Assembly: GCF_001510715.1 (NCBI RefSeq)
Contig: NZ_LMTJ01000008.1
Coordinates: forward strand, 198,644 to 262,643
Reading direction: 5' to 3'
DNA: 64,000 nt
From: Bacillus sp. FJAT-29814
GTDB lineage: Bacteria; Bacillota; Bacilli; Bacillales; Cytobacillaceae
The position numbers and the translations under genes were made by a program. Numbering within the stretch: the first letter of the stretch is position 1; the number at the start of each line of letters is the position of its first letter. The notes below the pieces were generated by a model that saw nothing but the letters and a program-made list of their open reading frames with translations, was not told the origin of the DNA and ran no database searches. Positions 26,911-37,904 of this stretch are shown one piece after another.

Positions 26911-26932
26911 TTACAGCAGACTAACATGCATT

Positions 26933-27068
26933 AAACTATGTTAAATGCTACCTAATTATTTAATTCGTACCTAACGGTTAAATCGGAGTGGCAGGAGACA
27001 GGATATCTTTCTTGCCCCTCCGATTTAAACCAATTAGGTTACGTACCTCATTGTGTTTAACATAGTTT
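26933..27068. repeat. Long nested imperfect palindrome between appA and appB
   Basis: Outer arms AAACTATGTTAA (26933-26944) and TTAACATAGTTT (27057-27068) are perfect 12-mers. Inner arms GGTTAAATCGGAG (26976-26988) and CTCCGATTTAAACC (27018-27031) pair with one bulge. CCTAA/TTAGG segments pair between them. There is no T run after any arm, so it is probably a transcript-stabilising or processing structure rather than a terminator. Confidence 0.85.
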
Positions 27069-27087
27069 ATAGACGAGGAGAATGCAA

Positions 27088-28053
27088 ATGTTGAAATATT
27101 CATTTCGAAGAATTTTAGGCATGATTCCAATGTTGTTTCTGATTTCTATTGTCGTCTTTACCCTTGCAAAACTAATGCCGGGTGATTCACTTTCTGGTGA
27201 AATCGATCCAACTAATACGAATCCTCAATATATTGCAGAAATGCGCGAAAAACTAGGATATAATGACCCGCTGCCACAGCAATATATACGTTGGATCGGG
27301 AATTTTGTCCAAGGGGATTTTGGAAAGTCAACTCGCTTTAAACTTGAAGTTTCGAAAGTGGTTGGTGAAAGACTTCCCAATACATTATTACTTGGGTTAA
27401 CATCCATTGTTATCACCTATATCTTGGCGTTTATCATGGGTTCTTATGCCGGACGAAAACCGTATACCTTCGGTGATAATCTAATCGGCGGTCTCAACTA
27501 TTTGGGATTATCCATACCGTCCTTTATCGCTGGTGTTTTTGCTATTTTCCTATTTTCATTTACATTGGGCTGGTTTCCATCCAATGGATCAGTAGGTATT
27601 GGGCTGACCGATGGAACATTTGAATATTGGTTAAGCCGTCTTCACCATGTTTTCCTTCCAGCAATAGTACTTGGCTTATTAAGTACCGCTAGTTACACAC
27701 AATTCTTACGAAATGACATTATCGAAAACAGTCGAAAGGATTTTGTCCGAACGGCCCGAGCCAAAGGGACACCAGAAAGAAAAATTTATAATGTACACAT
27801 ATTAAGAAATTCAATTATTCCGCTTATTACCTTTTTAGGATTTGATCTGGTTGCCATTATTAGTGGTGCAATTATTACCGAGACGATTTTTACTTATCCG
27901 GGTCTCGGACAACTATTCCTCCAATCTGTTGGGACAAGGGATTATCCAGTTTTAATGACATTGACAATGCTATTCTCATTCTTAACACTGATCGGCAATC
28001 TTGTTGCTGATATTTTATATGGTGTTGTGGATCCGAGAATTCGATTAGATTAG
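27088..28053 (+). CDS. appB: Oligopeptide ABC transporter permease AppB
   Basis: A 321-residue permease with six membrane helices and the EAA loop TARAKGTPERKIYNVHILRN near residue 230. ATG at 27088 is seven bases after GAGGAG; an ATG six bases earlier is too close to that site. It pairs with AppC to form the channel. Confidence 0.94.
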   Translation: MLKYSFRRILGMIPMLFLISIVVFTLAKLMPGDSLSGEIDPTNTNPQYIAEMREKLGYNDPLPQQYIRWIGNFVQGDFGKSTRFKLEVSKVVGERLPNTLLLGLTSIVITYILAFIMGSYAGRKPYTFGDNLIGGLNYLGLSIPSFIAGVFAIFLFSFTLGWFPSNGSVGIGLTDGTFEYWLSRLHHVFLPAIVLGLLSTASYTQFLRNDIIENSRKDFVRTARAKGTPERKIYNVHILRNSIIPLITFLGFDLVAIISGAIITETIFTYPGLGQLFLQSVGTRDYPVLMTLTMLFSFLTLIGNLVADILYGVVDPRIRLD

Positions 28054-28064
28054 GGGGAGTTATA

Positions 28065-28976
28065 ATGGAGGTTACTACGCAAAAGAATTCAAATGTCACA
28101 ACTCACCCTCCGAAGAAAAGTTCATCGCCGTGGGCGATTGCTAGAAAAAAATTCTTAAAGAATAAATTGGCCTTAACTAGCTTTATATTTTTATTATTAG
28201 TTGCCATTATTTCAATACTCGCTCCGTATATTACGACAGCGGATGTAACTAGGGTAAATATCGGGCAAATGTCATTAACTCCCTCCGGGGATCATTGGCT
28301 TGGAACAGATAAATCGGGCCGTGATGTATTCACTCGGTTACTATATGGAGGCAGAATTTCGCTTTTAGTAGGGATTAGTTGTACGTTATTCGTCATTTTC
28401 CTTGGAACCTTAATCGGATCTGTTGCCGGTTATTTCGGCGGTACGGTCGACGGGCTTTTGATGAGATTTACGGACTTTATCCTTAACTTTCCATTCTTAG
28501 TCTTTGTTATTGTATTAAATGCTATTTTATTTGGCAAAGTAAATGGGTTGTGGGTATTAATTATGACCATCAGTGTCCTAAGCTGGGGAGGAATTGCCAG
28601 GATTGTCCGAAGTAAGGTTCTTGCAGAAAAAGAAAATGAGTATATTACAGCGGCGATATCAATTGGCTGCTCACCAGCCAAGGTTATTATAAAACATTTG
28701 CTGCCAAATATTCTGTCAACCATTATTGTTCAAGCAACCATTACCTTTGCGACAATGATCGTGGCCGAGACAGGCTTAAGTTTCCTTGGCTTTGGTGTGC
28801 CGCAGGAAATTCCAAGCTGGGGCAATATGTTAAACTCGGCGGTTGAGCCGGATGTCCTTCAATTTAAACTATGGATTTGGGTGCCGCCCGCATTAATCAT
28901 CACCATCACCATCCTATCAATCAACTTTATCGGTGAAGGTTTGAAAGACGCTTTCAATCCAAAATCAAGAAGATGA
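28065..28976 (+). CDS. appC: Oligopeptide ABC transporter permease AppC
   Basis: A 303-residue permease. A soluble N-terminal tail precedes the first helix (ALTSFIFLLLVAIISILA), then DHWLGTDKSGRDVFTRLLYG typical of OppC-type proteins and an EAA loop AAISIGCSPAKVIIKHLLPN. It starts 11 bases after appB with GGGGGAG. Last gene of the operon. Confidence 0.94.
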   Translation: MEVTTQKNSNVTTHPPKKSSSPWAIARKKFLKNKLALTSFIFLLLVAIISILAPYITTADVTRVNIGQMSLTPSGDHWLGTDKSGRDVFTRLLYGGRISLLVGISCTLFVIFLGTLIGSVAGYFGGTVDGLLMRFTDFILNFPFLVFVIVLNAILFGKVNGLWVLIMTISVLSWGGIARIVRSKVLAEKENEYITAAISIGCSPAKVIIKHLLPNILSTIIVQATITFATMIVAETGLSFLGFGVPQEIPSWGNMLNSAVEPDVLQFKLWIWVPPALIITITILSINFIGEGLKDAFNPKSRR

Positions 28977-29009
28977 AATCTACCATCCAAGCATGGTAGA
29001 TTTTTTTTA
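28976..29009 (+). terminator. Terminator of the app operon
   Basis: AAATCTACCAT / ATGGTAGATTT with six-base loop and eight T residues. Confidence 0.9.
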
Positions 29010-29202
29010 GATAATCAGAATTAATATCCAAAAATTCTAAACGCATAAATTCAACTACGCCTCTATCTTCGTCCTAACGGACTCGCCAGTCGGCGAGTGT
29101 TCATTTATATGGATTGGAGCAAAATATATATTAAGGAATAATTTAACTTATGACTGCCCATACTGATTGACAAACAGTTACTTGAAGTGAGGGGTAGATA
29201 TA

Positions 29203-29949
29203 ATGTTATATCTTCATGATGTTTGGGTTAATTGGTTTGAAGGGGAAGAAAACGGTTATAACGTTTGCCATTTTCATGAATGGCGCAAGGATGATGGTGT
29301 CGAGTTATTGGATCAGGTACCGCTTTTAAAGGTCGAGCCGATTCTATTTAACTACATAGAGAATGACCTATCTGAACTGCCTCAACAGCTTCTGGATGAT
29401 ATATATCAAAAAGCGTACCTGAGAAAAAACCATGAAAGAATTCAACTTGACTATTGTTTTGTCGTAACCGACGGTATTGGGATAATGGCTGTTGATACAA
29501 TCGGCTATAATATCCCGATTCGTAAAAGCAGATTAATTCCTAGACAGGAGCAGCTTGTTTACGAGATGATTGGTACCCACGAACCAACAAAATATAAATT
29601 TTCCGGAACTTCCAATACGAAGGATTTCCATATTCTATCGCCTGAGCCAATGTTAATGACGGGGCTTACCCGTAAAGAGAGGCAGTTAAAACAACTTTTA
29701 TTTATGGCGCTTGATCAATTGTTTGCCTCCAACAATGAGGCTGAAATTCGTTACTGGTTCACCGAATGGTGTCCTGAACGATATTCGGTCATTCAGGAAT
29801 TGAATTTCGCAGAGGCCTGGGAACAGCTCTATGAGGAAGTTAGACCCGGGTGGACCAAAAAACACGAAATATTTTGTGAAAATTTAATAAAGGGACAGCC
29901 ATTTTTTGAAAAGCTTTGGGAAATGGAGCATGGCCCGAAAGTAAACTAA
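29203..29949 (+). CDS. yjbA: YjbA/DUF3603 family protein
   Basis: A 248-residue soluble protein starting [21 protein letters not shown], matching B. subtilis YjbA and DUF3603, a Bacillaceae family with no known function. No membrane segment or catalytic motif is evident. Preceded by GTGAGGGG and an AT-rich 200-base upstream region. It lies between app and trpS as in B. subtilis. Confidence 0.85.
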   Translation: MLYLHDVWVNWFEGEENGYNVCHFHEWRKDDGVELLDQVPLLKVEPILFNYIENDLSELPQQLLDDIYQKAYLRKNHERIQLDYCFVVTDGIGIMAVDTIGYNIPIRKSRLIPRQEQLVYEMIGTHEPTKYKFSGTSNTKDFHILSPEPMLMTGLTRKERQLKQLLFMALDQLFASNNEAEIRYWFTEWCPERYSVIQELNFAEAWEQLYEEVRPGWTKKHEIFCENLIKGQPFFEKLWEMEHGPKVN

Positions 29950-30002
29950 AAGCCTGACCCCAAAAGGTGTGAACAACATGCCTTTTGCGGATCAGGCTTT
30001 TT
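29947..30002. terminator. Bidirectional terminator between yjbA and trpS
   Basis: Outer stem AAAAGCCTGA / TCAGGCTTTT and inner stem AAAAGG / CCTTTT, flanked by A and T runs. Confidence 0.85.
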
Positions 30003-30004
30003 AA

Positions 30005-31314
<1,310 letters not shown>

Positions 31315-31320
31315 TATCCA

Positions 31321-31350
31321 ATTATAAAGGAATTGCATAGTTATTTTCAA
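31321..31350 (-). promoter_or_regulatory. trpS promoter
   Basis: On the minus strand, TTGAAA (31350-31345), an 18-bp spacer and TATAAT (31326-31321). This sets the leader start near 31314. Confidence 0.7.
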
Positions 31351-31355
31351 GTGTG

Positions 31356-31709
31356 TTAAACATAATAAGCAACAAGGGAAATCAACATAAACAAGCCGGT
31401 CACCAGCCCATGAAAAAAAAGCGGCCTTTTATCAATTGTTACCATTTCAGATAGGGATGGGATTTCGGTGAATTTTCGTTTCCTGTCTTTGGAAAAGACA
31501 AGATTAAACGATTTTCCAATTGCATCATAAAAACCACTCTGGATGGTATAGAGCAGAAGAGATAAAAGTAAAAAGGTTGCCGTCATATAAAAAGATATAT
31601 TGATATAACTAAGTAAAGTGATTTTTTTGTAAAAAAAGAAGGATAAAACCAATATAGCAATTTGTGTAAGTGTAACCAATAAAACTCTTTTCTTAAAATG
31701 GGAGTCCAC
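31356..31709 (-). CDS. DUF3899-like small membrane protein
   Basis: A 117-residue protein with three clear hydrophobic helices (VLLVTLTQIAILVLSFFF, ISFYMTATFLLLSLLLY and the C-terminal LVTGLFMLISLVAYYV) separated by a basic cytoplasmic loop. It resembles DUF3899 proteins of bacilli, which have no known role. It starts at GTG preceded by GGAGG. It lies between the trpS leader and the oppA promoter with no partner gene. Confidence 0.7.
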   Translation of the reverse strand: MDSHFKKRVLLVTLTQIAILVLSFFFYKKITLLSYINISFYMTATFLLLSLLLYTIQSGFYDAIGKSFNLVFSKDRKRKFTEIPSLSEMVTIDKRPLFFHGLVTGLFMLISLVAYYV

Positions 31710-31920
31710 GGTTTAACCTCCATAAACCTTATTTTATAAGGTTTTCCCTGAAAAAAAAGCCTTATAAAAATACAGTATAGCACAGTTATTTGCGGTTCAA
31801 ACGTAAAATTTGTAGCGAATCTGTAAATTAATTTTTAAAAAGTAATGTACAATAATTTAAAAATATGTATAATAGGGAATGTAGTAATTTTTCAGAATAA
31901 TAGAAAAGGGAGGTCTACTA

Positions 31921-33603
31921 GTGAAGAAATCAAAACTTTCACTACTGTTAATTCTAACACTAGTTCTTAGCATGTTCCTTGCTGCATGTAGCGGGGGAGA
32001 TAAGAACGAAGGCACCGACAAAAAAGAAGGCGGCGAAAAAGCCCCTAAAGAACAACTTGCAGATGAACAGGTACTAAATATACTTGAATCTTCTGAAATT
32101 CCTGCAATGGATAGCGTACTAGCTGAAGACGTTATCGGATTCACCATGATCTCTGCTACAACAGAAGGTTTATATCGTTTGGATCCAGATCAAAAAGTTA
32201 TTCCAGGTGTTGCAGAAGCAGCTCCAGAATACAATGACGATAAGACAGTTTTAACCATTAAATTGAAAAAAGATGTTAAGTGGGCTGATGGTTCACCTGT
32301 AACTGCAAAAGACTTCGTTTATGCTTGGCAGCGTGCAATCAACCCAGATACTGCTTCTCCATACGGTCCATATTTCATGGAAGGCAAAATCAAAAACGCT
32401 TCTGAAATCGTTAAAGGCGAAGCAAAGATTGAAGATTTAGGTATTGTTGCAAAAGACGATCACACATTGGAAATTACGTTAGTAAGACCAATTCCATTCA
32501 TTGAATCTTATCTAACATTCCCATTGTTCTACCCGCAAAACCAAAAGTTTGTTGAAGCACAAGGTGACAAATACGCTTCTAGCGCAGCTACTTTAATTTC
32601 AAATGGTCCTTTCAAGATGACCAAGTGGGATGGCCCAACTGCAACTGAATGGGTATTAGAAAAGAACGACAATTATTGGAATGCTAAAGACGTTACTTTA
32701 ACAAAGATTAACTTTAACGTTTCTAAAGATCCGCAAGCATCTGCTAACGCATTTACTGCTGGTGAAGCAGATATCACACCTAAGCTTGCACAAGCAGCAA
32801 TCCTTTCTCAATATGAAGGTGATCCTGCATTATTACGCTACCAAGAGCCATCTATTTTCTGGATCAAAATGAACCAGACAAATCCAGCTCTTAAAAATGA
32901 AAATATCCGTCGTGCAATCGCACTTGCTGTTGACAAACAAGCTCTAGTCGATGACGTATTGGCTAACGGCTCAATCCCTGCTAACTTCGTTGTACCAAAA
33001 GGATTCACTTTCTATGAAGGAAAAGATTTCCGTGAGAAATCAAACGAATTCTTGAAGACAAACAAAGAAGAAGCTAAGAAGCTTTGGGATAAAGGTTTAC
33101 AAGAGCTAGGTGTTAAAGAAGTTAAACTCGTTTACGTTGGTGGAGATACTGAAACATCAAAACTATCTGACGCATTCGTGAAAGATCAGTTAGAGAAAAC
33201 TCTTCCAGGTTTATCACTTGAAATGAACGCTGTACCTTTCAAAATCCGTATTGACCGTGAAAATAATAAAGACTATGATTTATTATTTGGTGGTTGGGGA
33301 CCAGACTATGCTGACCCAATGACTTTCATGGATCTTTGGTTGACAGGCGGAAGCCACAACAACATGTTGTACAGCAATCCTGAGTTTGACAAGGCAATTC
33401 AATCTGCAAACGAAGATACTGATTTAGCTAAGCGTTGGAAGACATTACAAGATGCAGAAAAACTTCTGTTAGAAGAAGACGTGGCACTTGCTCCAATGTA
33501 TCAGCGTTCAGTTAACCTATTAATTCAACCTAATGTCAAAGGCTTTGCACACCATGCCTTTGGACCTGACTATAGCTATCAGTGGATTAAAATCTTAAAA
33601 TAA
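31921..33603 (+). CDS. oppA: Oligopeptide-binding lipoprotein OppA
   Basis: A 560-residue SBP_bac_5 lipoprotein; GTG start after GGGAGG, signal ending LAAC (Cys23), then a Lys/Glu-rich linker and the peptide-binding fold. OppA binds peptides for nutrition and, in B. subtilis, imports Phr signalling peptides that control sporulation and competence. A likely -10 TATAAT lies at 31868-31873. A strong hairpin follows, which should make oppA mRNA more abundant than the downstream genes. Confidence 0.95.
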   Translation: MKKSKLSLLLILTLVLSMFLAACSGGDKNEGTDKKEGGEKAPKEQLADEQVLNILESSEIPAMDSVLAEDVIGFTMISATTEGLYRLDPDQKVIPGVAEAAPEYNDDKTVLTIKLKKDVKWADGSPVTAKDFVYAWQRAINPDTASPYGPYFMEGKIKNASEIVKGEAKIEDLGIVAKDDHTLEITLVRPIPFIESYLTFPLFYPQNQKFVEAQGDKYASSAATLISNGPFKMTKWDGPTATEWVLEKNDNYWNAKDVTLTKINFNVSKDPQASANAFTAGEADITPKLAQAAILSQYEGDPALLRYQEPSIFWIKMNQTNPALKNENIRRAIALAVDKQALVDDVLANGSIPANFVVPKGFTFYEGKDFREKSNEFLKTNKEEAKKLWDKGLQELGVKEVKLVYVGGDTETSKLSDAFVKDQLEKTLPGLSLEMNAVPFKIRIDRENNKDYDLLFGGWGPDYADPMTFMDLWLTGGSHNNMLYSNPEFDKAIQSANEDTDLAKRWKTLQDAEKLLLEEDVALAPMYQRSVNLLIQPNVKGFAHHAFGPDYSYQWIKILK

Positions 33604-33620
33604 GCTATACTAACCAAATA

Positions 33621-33657
33621 AAAAAGAGAGTATATTTTTCGAATATACTCTCTTTTT
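33621..33657 (+). terminator. Attenuating terminator between oppA and oppB
   Basis: Perfect 16-bp stem AAAAAGAGAGTATATT / AATATACTCTCTTTTT, a five-base loop, ending in five T residues. No new promoter is obvious before oppB, so this is probably a partial terminator that favours oppA. Confidence 0.85.
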
Positions 33658-33714
33658 CCCTGTATGGGAATTGTCGAAAAATGATGAAAATTATATGAAT
33701 TAGGAGGTGTAGGC

Positions 33715-34647
33715 ATGGCAAAATATTTACTGCAGCGTTTTATCTATATGTTTATAACATTATTTGTTGTTGCATCATTAACATTTTTCCTCATGAAGTT
33801 GATTCCTGGAAGCCCATTTAATAACTTTCAAAAACTTTCTGTAGTCCAACAGAATATTTTGTTGGATAAATACAACCTAAATGACCCCGTGCCTGTTCAA
33901 TATTTTAACTATATGAAGAACTTGGTAACAGGGGATTTGGGCGTTTCATTCCAATTTAATAATACCCCTGTATCAGAACTCCTTGCCAGACGAATTGGAC
34001 CTTCTGCAATATTAGGTGTACAGGCAATGATTTTTGGTTCAATTATTGGGATCTTTTTGGGAGCAATTGCAGCATTAAGGCAAAATACCTGGGTTGACTA
34101 CACATCCACTTTCCTGGCTGTTGTAGGGAAGTCGATCCCTTCATTTATATTTGCCGGGCTGCTGCAATATTACGTAGCAGTAAAATTAGGATGGTTACCT
34201 GTTATGTTATGGCGGGGTCCTGAGTATTCGATTCTTCCAACCATCGCTCTGGCCATGTTCCCGCTTTCGATTGCGGCACGTTTTATGCGGACTGAAATGA
34301 TCGAGGTATTAGGCTCTGATTACATTACATTGGCAAGAGCCAAGGGAGCAAGTTTTTGGCAAATTAGCATTAAGCATGCATTAAGAAATGCAATGATTCC
34401 GGTTGTTACCGTTTTGGGACCATTGGCAATCAGCTTAATGACTGGTTCATTAGTTATTGAGAAAATATTTGCGGTTCCTGGTTTGGGTGAGCAATTTGTA
34501 AAATCAATCGCAACAAACGATTATCCAGTTATCATGGGTACGAATCTTTTGTTTGCCTTATTATTTGTGGTTGTTATCTTAGTTGTAGATATTCTATACG
34601 GGGTTATCGACCCACGTATTCGTATTTCGGGGGGGAAAGCTAAATGA
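33715..34647 (+). CDS. oppB: Oligopeptide ABC transporter permease OppB
   Basis: A 310-residue permease with six membrane helices and the EAA loop LARAKGASFWQISIKHALRN near residue 205. AGGAGG ribosome binding site. Its last four bases overlap the oppC start (ATGA). Confidence 0.95.
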   Translation: MAKYLLQRFIYMFITLFVVASLTFFLMKLIPGSPFNNFQKLSVVQQNILLDKYNLNDPVPVQYFNYMKNLVTGDLGVSFQFNNTPVSELLARRIGPSAILGVQAMIFGSIIGIFLGAIAALRQNTWVDYTSTFLAVVGKSIPSFIFAGLLQYYVAVKLGWLPVMLWRGPEYSILPTIALAMFPLSIAARFMRTEMIEVLGSDYITLARAKGASFWQISIKHALRNAMIPVVTVLGPLAISLMTGSLVIEKIFAVPGLGEQFVKSIATNDYPVIMGTNLLFALLFVVVILVVDILYGVIDPRIRISGGKAK

Positions 34648-35672
34648 TCAACAAAGAAACCATCATTTCCAAAGATATGTTCGCTCCCGCCCATATTGAT
34701 CCGTCAAAAAGCGAAAAAATTGCCAAACCAAGTTTAAACTTTTGGCAGGATTCCTGGCTTCGTGTTCGAAAAAATAAAGGTGCAGTTATTAGCTTAGCCA
34801 TTCTAGCGGTTGTCATCCTCATGGCCTTTGTTGGTCCGTTGATTACACCATATGAATACAGTGACCAAAATACAAAGCATAATAACCTGCCGCCTAGAAT
34901 CCAAGGATTGGAAAACATCTCTTGGCTTCCGTTTGACGGTACTCTCGAAAGACGGAATGGAACTGAATATAACGCCTATGAAGTGCGTAAAATAGATGCT
35001 TATTATTGGTTTGGAACTGACAGCTTGGGGCGTGACCTATTTGCACGTGTTTGGAAGGGGACGCAAATTTCTTTATTAATCGCGTTCTTGGCGGCGTTAA
35101 TCGACATGATTATCGGGGTAACATATGGTGCAGTATCAGGTTATTTAGGTGGTAAGGTCGACAGTTTTATGCAGCGGATAATTGAAATTCTCGTAGGGAT
35201 TCCGAACCTAATTATTGTTGTACTAATGATTATGGTGTTAAAACCGGGGATTATTCCAATCGTTATTGCGTTAACGATTACCGGCTGGACAAGTATGGCG
35301 CGGGTAGTTCGTGCTCAAGTATTAAAATTCAAGAATCAAGAATTTGTTTTAGCTGCAAAAACTTTGGGTGCATCGGATAGTTCCATCGTTTTTAAACATA
35401 TGATTCCAAATATGTTTGGTGTCATAATCATCAATACGATGTTTTCGATTCCTAATGCTATCTTCTTCGAAGCATTTTTAAGCTTCATCGGTTTAGGATT
35501 GCAAGAACCACATGCATCCTTAGGTTCATTAGTAGACGATGGCTTTAAATCAATGATTGCATTCCCATACCAAATGATTATTCCATCGATCATGATTGCA
35601 TTAATCATGGTATGTTTCAACCTTGTAGCAGACGGTTTACGTGATGCGTTAGATCCAAAAATGCGTGATTAG
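34644..35672 (+). CDS. oppC: Oligopeptide ABC transporter permease OppC
   Basis: A 342-residue permease with a cytoplasmic tail before helix 1, the OppC-type FGTDSLGRDLFARVW segment near residue 125 and the EAA loop AAKTLGASDSSIVFKHMIPN. It overlaps oppB by four bases and is followed by oppD after 11 bases. Confidence 0.95.
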   Translation: MINKETIISKDMFAPAHIDPSKSEKIAKPSLNFWQDSWLRVRKNKGAVISLAILAVVILMAFVGPLITPYEYSDQNTKHNNLPPRIQGLENISWLPFDGTLERRNGTEYNAYEVRKIDAYYWFGTDSLGRDLFARVWKGTQISLLIAFLAALIDMIIGVTYGAVSGYLGGKVDSFMQRIIEILVGIPNLIIVVLMIMVLKPGIIPIVIALTITGWTSMARVVRAQVLKFKNQEFVLAAKTLGASDSSIVFKHMIPNMFGVIIINTMFSIPNAIFFEAFLSFIGLGLQEPHASLGSLVDDGFKSMIAFPYQMIIPSIMIALIMVCFNLVADGLRDALDPKMRD

Positions 35673-35683
35673 AAGGCAGGTGA

Positions 35684-36733
35684 ATGGTAGTGGAGAAAAT
35701 ATTGCAAGTAAAAGATTTAAATATTTCGTTTCATACCTTTGCTGGTGAGGTAAAGGCAATCAGGGGTGTCAGCTTTGATTTGCTTAAAGGGGAAACGTTA
35801 GCGATAGTTGGTGAGTCAGGATCGGGGAAATCTGTAACGACAAAATCGATTATGAGATTGCTTCCTGAACACAATTCCGAGATAAAAGGCGGGGAAATCC
35901 TTTTTGAAGGAAAAGACCTGACCAAATTAAATGATAAACAGATGCAAAAAATCCGCGGGAAGGAAATTTCAATGATTTTCCAGGATCCAATGACATCATT
36001 GAACCCTACGATGAAAATCGGCAACCAAATCATGGAGCCGCTTATTAAGCATCAAAACATGAGCAAGCATGCTGCAAGACAAAGAGCAATTGAACTATTA
36101 AAGCTGGTAGGTATTCCTAAACCGGAAATTCGCATTGATCAGTATCCACATCAATTTTCTGGCGGGATGAGACAAAGGGTTGTTATTGCTATCGCATTAG
36201 CTTGTAATCCCAAGGTCTTAATTGCTGATGAGCCGACAACTGCGCTCGACGTTACCATTCAGGCGCAAATTCTTGAATTGATGAAGGATTTGCAAAAGAA
36301 AATTGATACATCGATTATATTTATCACCCATGACTTGGGTGTAGTTGCCAATGTGGCGGACCGAGTTGCCGTTATGTACGGCGGGAAAATTGTAGAAATC
36401 GGAACAGCCGATGAAATATTTTATAACCCGCAGCATCCATACACATGGGGATTAATCAGTTCGATGCCGGATATGGATACAGATGATGAGGAGCTATATT
36501 CCATTCCGGGAACACCGCCTGATTTATTAGAACCTCCTAAGGGGGACGCGTTCGCACCAAGAAACCCATATGTATTGAAAATAGATTTGGAGCAGGAGCC
36601 GCCATTTTTTAAGGTTTCTGATACCCATTATGCTGCGACATGGTTGCTGCATCCGGATGCACCAAAGGTAGAACCGCCTGAAGCAGTTAAAAGACGTCAA
36701 AATCAGTTTGTTGGCGTAAAGGGGGGGAAATAG
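35684..36733 (+). CDS. oppD: Oligopeptide ABC transporter ATPase OppD
   Basis: A 349-residue ABC ATPase with GESGSGKS, FSGGMRQRV and VLIADEPTTALD. ATG at 35684 or GTG at 35690 could each be used with AAGGCAGGTG; the spacing does not decide. The C-terminal extension lacks the Cys-rich segment seen in AppD and reads FAPRNPYVLKID instead, so it probably carries no cluster. oppF starts directly after its stop. Confidence 0.95.
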   Translation: MVVEKILQVKDLNISFHTFAGEVKAIRGVSFDLLKGETLAIVGESGSGKSVTTKSIMRLLPEHNSEIKGGEILFEGKDLTKLNDKQMQKIRGKEISMIFQDPMTSLNPTMKIGNQIMEPLIKHQNMSKHAARQRAIELLKLVGIPKPEIRIDQYPHQFSGGMRQRVVIAIALACNPKVLIADEPTTALDVTIQAQILELMKDLQKKIDTSIIFITHDLGVVANVADRVAVMYGGKIVEIGTADEIFYNPQHPYTWGLISSMPDMDTDDEELYSIPGTPPDLLEPPKGDAFAPRNPYVLKIDLEQEPPFFKVSDTHYAATWLLHPDAPKVEPPEAVKRRQNQFVGVKGGK

Positions 36734-37672
36734 ATGGCCGAAAGAAAAAAATTACTCGAAATCAAAAATTTAAAGCAATATTTTAATGAAGGTAAACCGA
36801 ATGAAGTTAAGGCTGTAGATAATGTATCTTTTGATATTTACAAAGGGGAAGTAATGGGGCTTGTCGGTGAATCCGGCTGCGGTAAATCAACCACAGGGCG
36901 GACAATCATTCGTTTATATGATGCTACTGGCGGGGAAGTTTTGTATGATGGGGTCAATGTTCATGGCAGGAAATCAAAGAAAGAATTAAAGCAGTTTAAT
37001 CGGAAAATGCAGATGATTTTCCAAGACCCTTACGCATCATTAAACCCTCGATTGAAAATAGCCGATGTTATTGCCGAGGGAATTGACATCCATGGCTTGG
37101 CAAATTCAAAGCAAGAACGGATGGAACGTGTTTATAGCTTGCTAGAAACTGTCGGCTTAAATCGTGAGCATGCCAACCGTTATCCGCACGAGTTTTCTGG
37201 TGGTCAGCGGCAACGGATTGGAATTGCCCGTGCTTTAGCCGTTCAGCCAGAGTTTATTATTGCGGATGAGCCAATTTCTGCACTGGACGTGTCTATTCAG
37301 GCACAGGTTGTAAACCTTATGAAAAAGCTTCAGCATGAAAAAGAATTAACCTATCTGTTCATTGCCCACGATTTGTCCATGGTAAAATACATTAGTGATC
37401 GTATCGGTGTTATGTATTTCGGCAGAATGGTTGAACTAGCAACATCAGAAGAACTTTACCGAAATCCACTGCACCCATACACCCAATCCTTGCTGTCAGC
37501 GATTCCAGTGCCGGACCCAATCAGTGAGCGGACTAGAAAGCGGAAATCCTATGATCCAGCAAGCCATAATTATGAAGACAACGAACCGGTTGAATTCCGT
37601 GAAGTGACCCCTGGCCACTTTGTTCTCTGTTCGGAGAAAGAATTCAAGCAGTATCAGGCTCAAGTCAAGTAA
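36734..37672 (+). CDS. oppF: Oligopeptide ABC transporter ATPase OppF
   Basis: A 312-residue ABC ATPase with [26 protein letters not shown] and FIIADEPISALD. It immediately follows the oppD stop with GGGGGG as binding site inside oppD. Last gene of oppABCDF; its stop sits in the terminator stem. Confidence 0.95.
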   Translation: MAERKKLLEIKNLKQYFNEGKPNEVKAVDNVSFDIYKGEVMGLVGESGCGKSTTGRTIIRLYDATGGEVLYDGVNVHGRKSKKELKQFNRKMQMIFQDPYASLNPRLKIADVIAEGIDIHGLANSKQERMERVYSLLETVGLNREHANRYPHEFSGGQRQRIGIARALAVQPEFIIADEPISALDVSIQAQVVNLMKKLQHEKELTYLFIAHDLSMVKYISDRIGVMYFGRMVELATSEELYRNPLHPYTQSLLSAIPVPDPISERTRKRKSYDPASHNYEDNEPVEFREVTPGHFVLCSEKEFKQYQAQVK

Positions 37673-37707
37673 AAAAAGACGATCTCTGCAATTGAGATCG
37701 TCTTTTT
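37672..37707. terminator. Bidirectional terminator after oppF
   Basis: Stem AAAAAAGACGATCTC / GAGATCGTCTTTTTT, seven-base loop; shared with the convergent small membrane gene. Confidence 0.9.
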
Positions 37708-37718
37708 TAAACAAATCG

Positions 37719-37904
37719 TTACTTTCTCTTACCGCCAACTTGTTTCCAGCCAGTTTGGAATCTGGCGCTTTTCTCGACAAATTCACTGCGGCGTTTTCCG
37801 CCAAATACCTTTTCGCCAATTCCGTTTGTAATTGGACCCATTAATGCAGTGATTCCAATAACTAATAGAGCAACAATTAAAAAATCCATTATGTAAGCAG
37901 TCAT
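37719..37904 (-). CDS. Small membrane protein of unknown function
   Basis: A 61-residue protein with one strong N-terminal helix (MDFLIVALLVIGITALMGPI) and a basic C-terminal tail (RRSEFVEKSARFQTGWKQ, ending GGKRK). The ATG at 37904 follows GGGGGG by seven bases. I do not recognise a named family. It lies where yjbB-yjbC occur in B. subtilis, but is not similar to either as I remember them. Confidence 0.65.
   Translation of the reverse strand: MTAYIMDFLIVALLVIGITALMGPITNGIGEKVFGGKRRSEFVEKSARFQTGWKQVGGKRK

Noticed and set aside
26911-27087. Rho-independent terminator between appA and appB
   Set aside because: The structure is long and strong, but no arm is followed by a T run and no promoter precedes appB.
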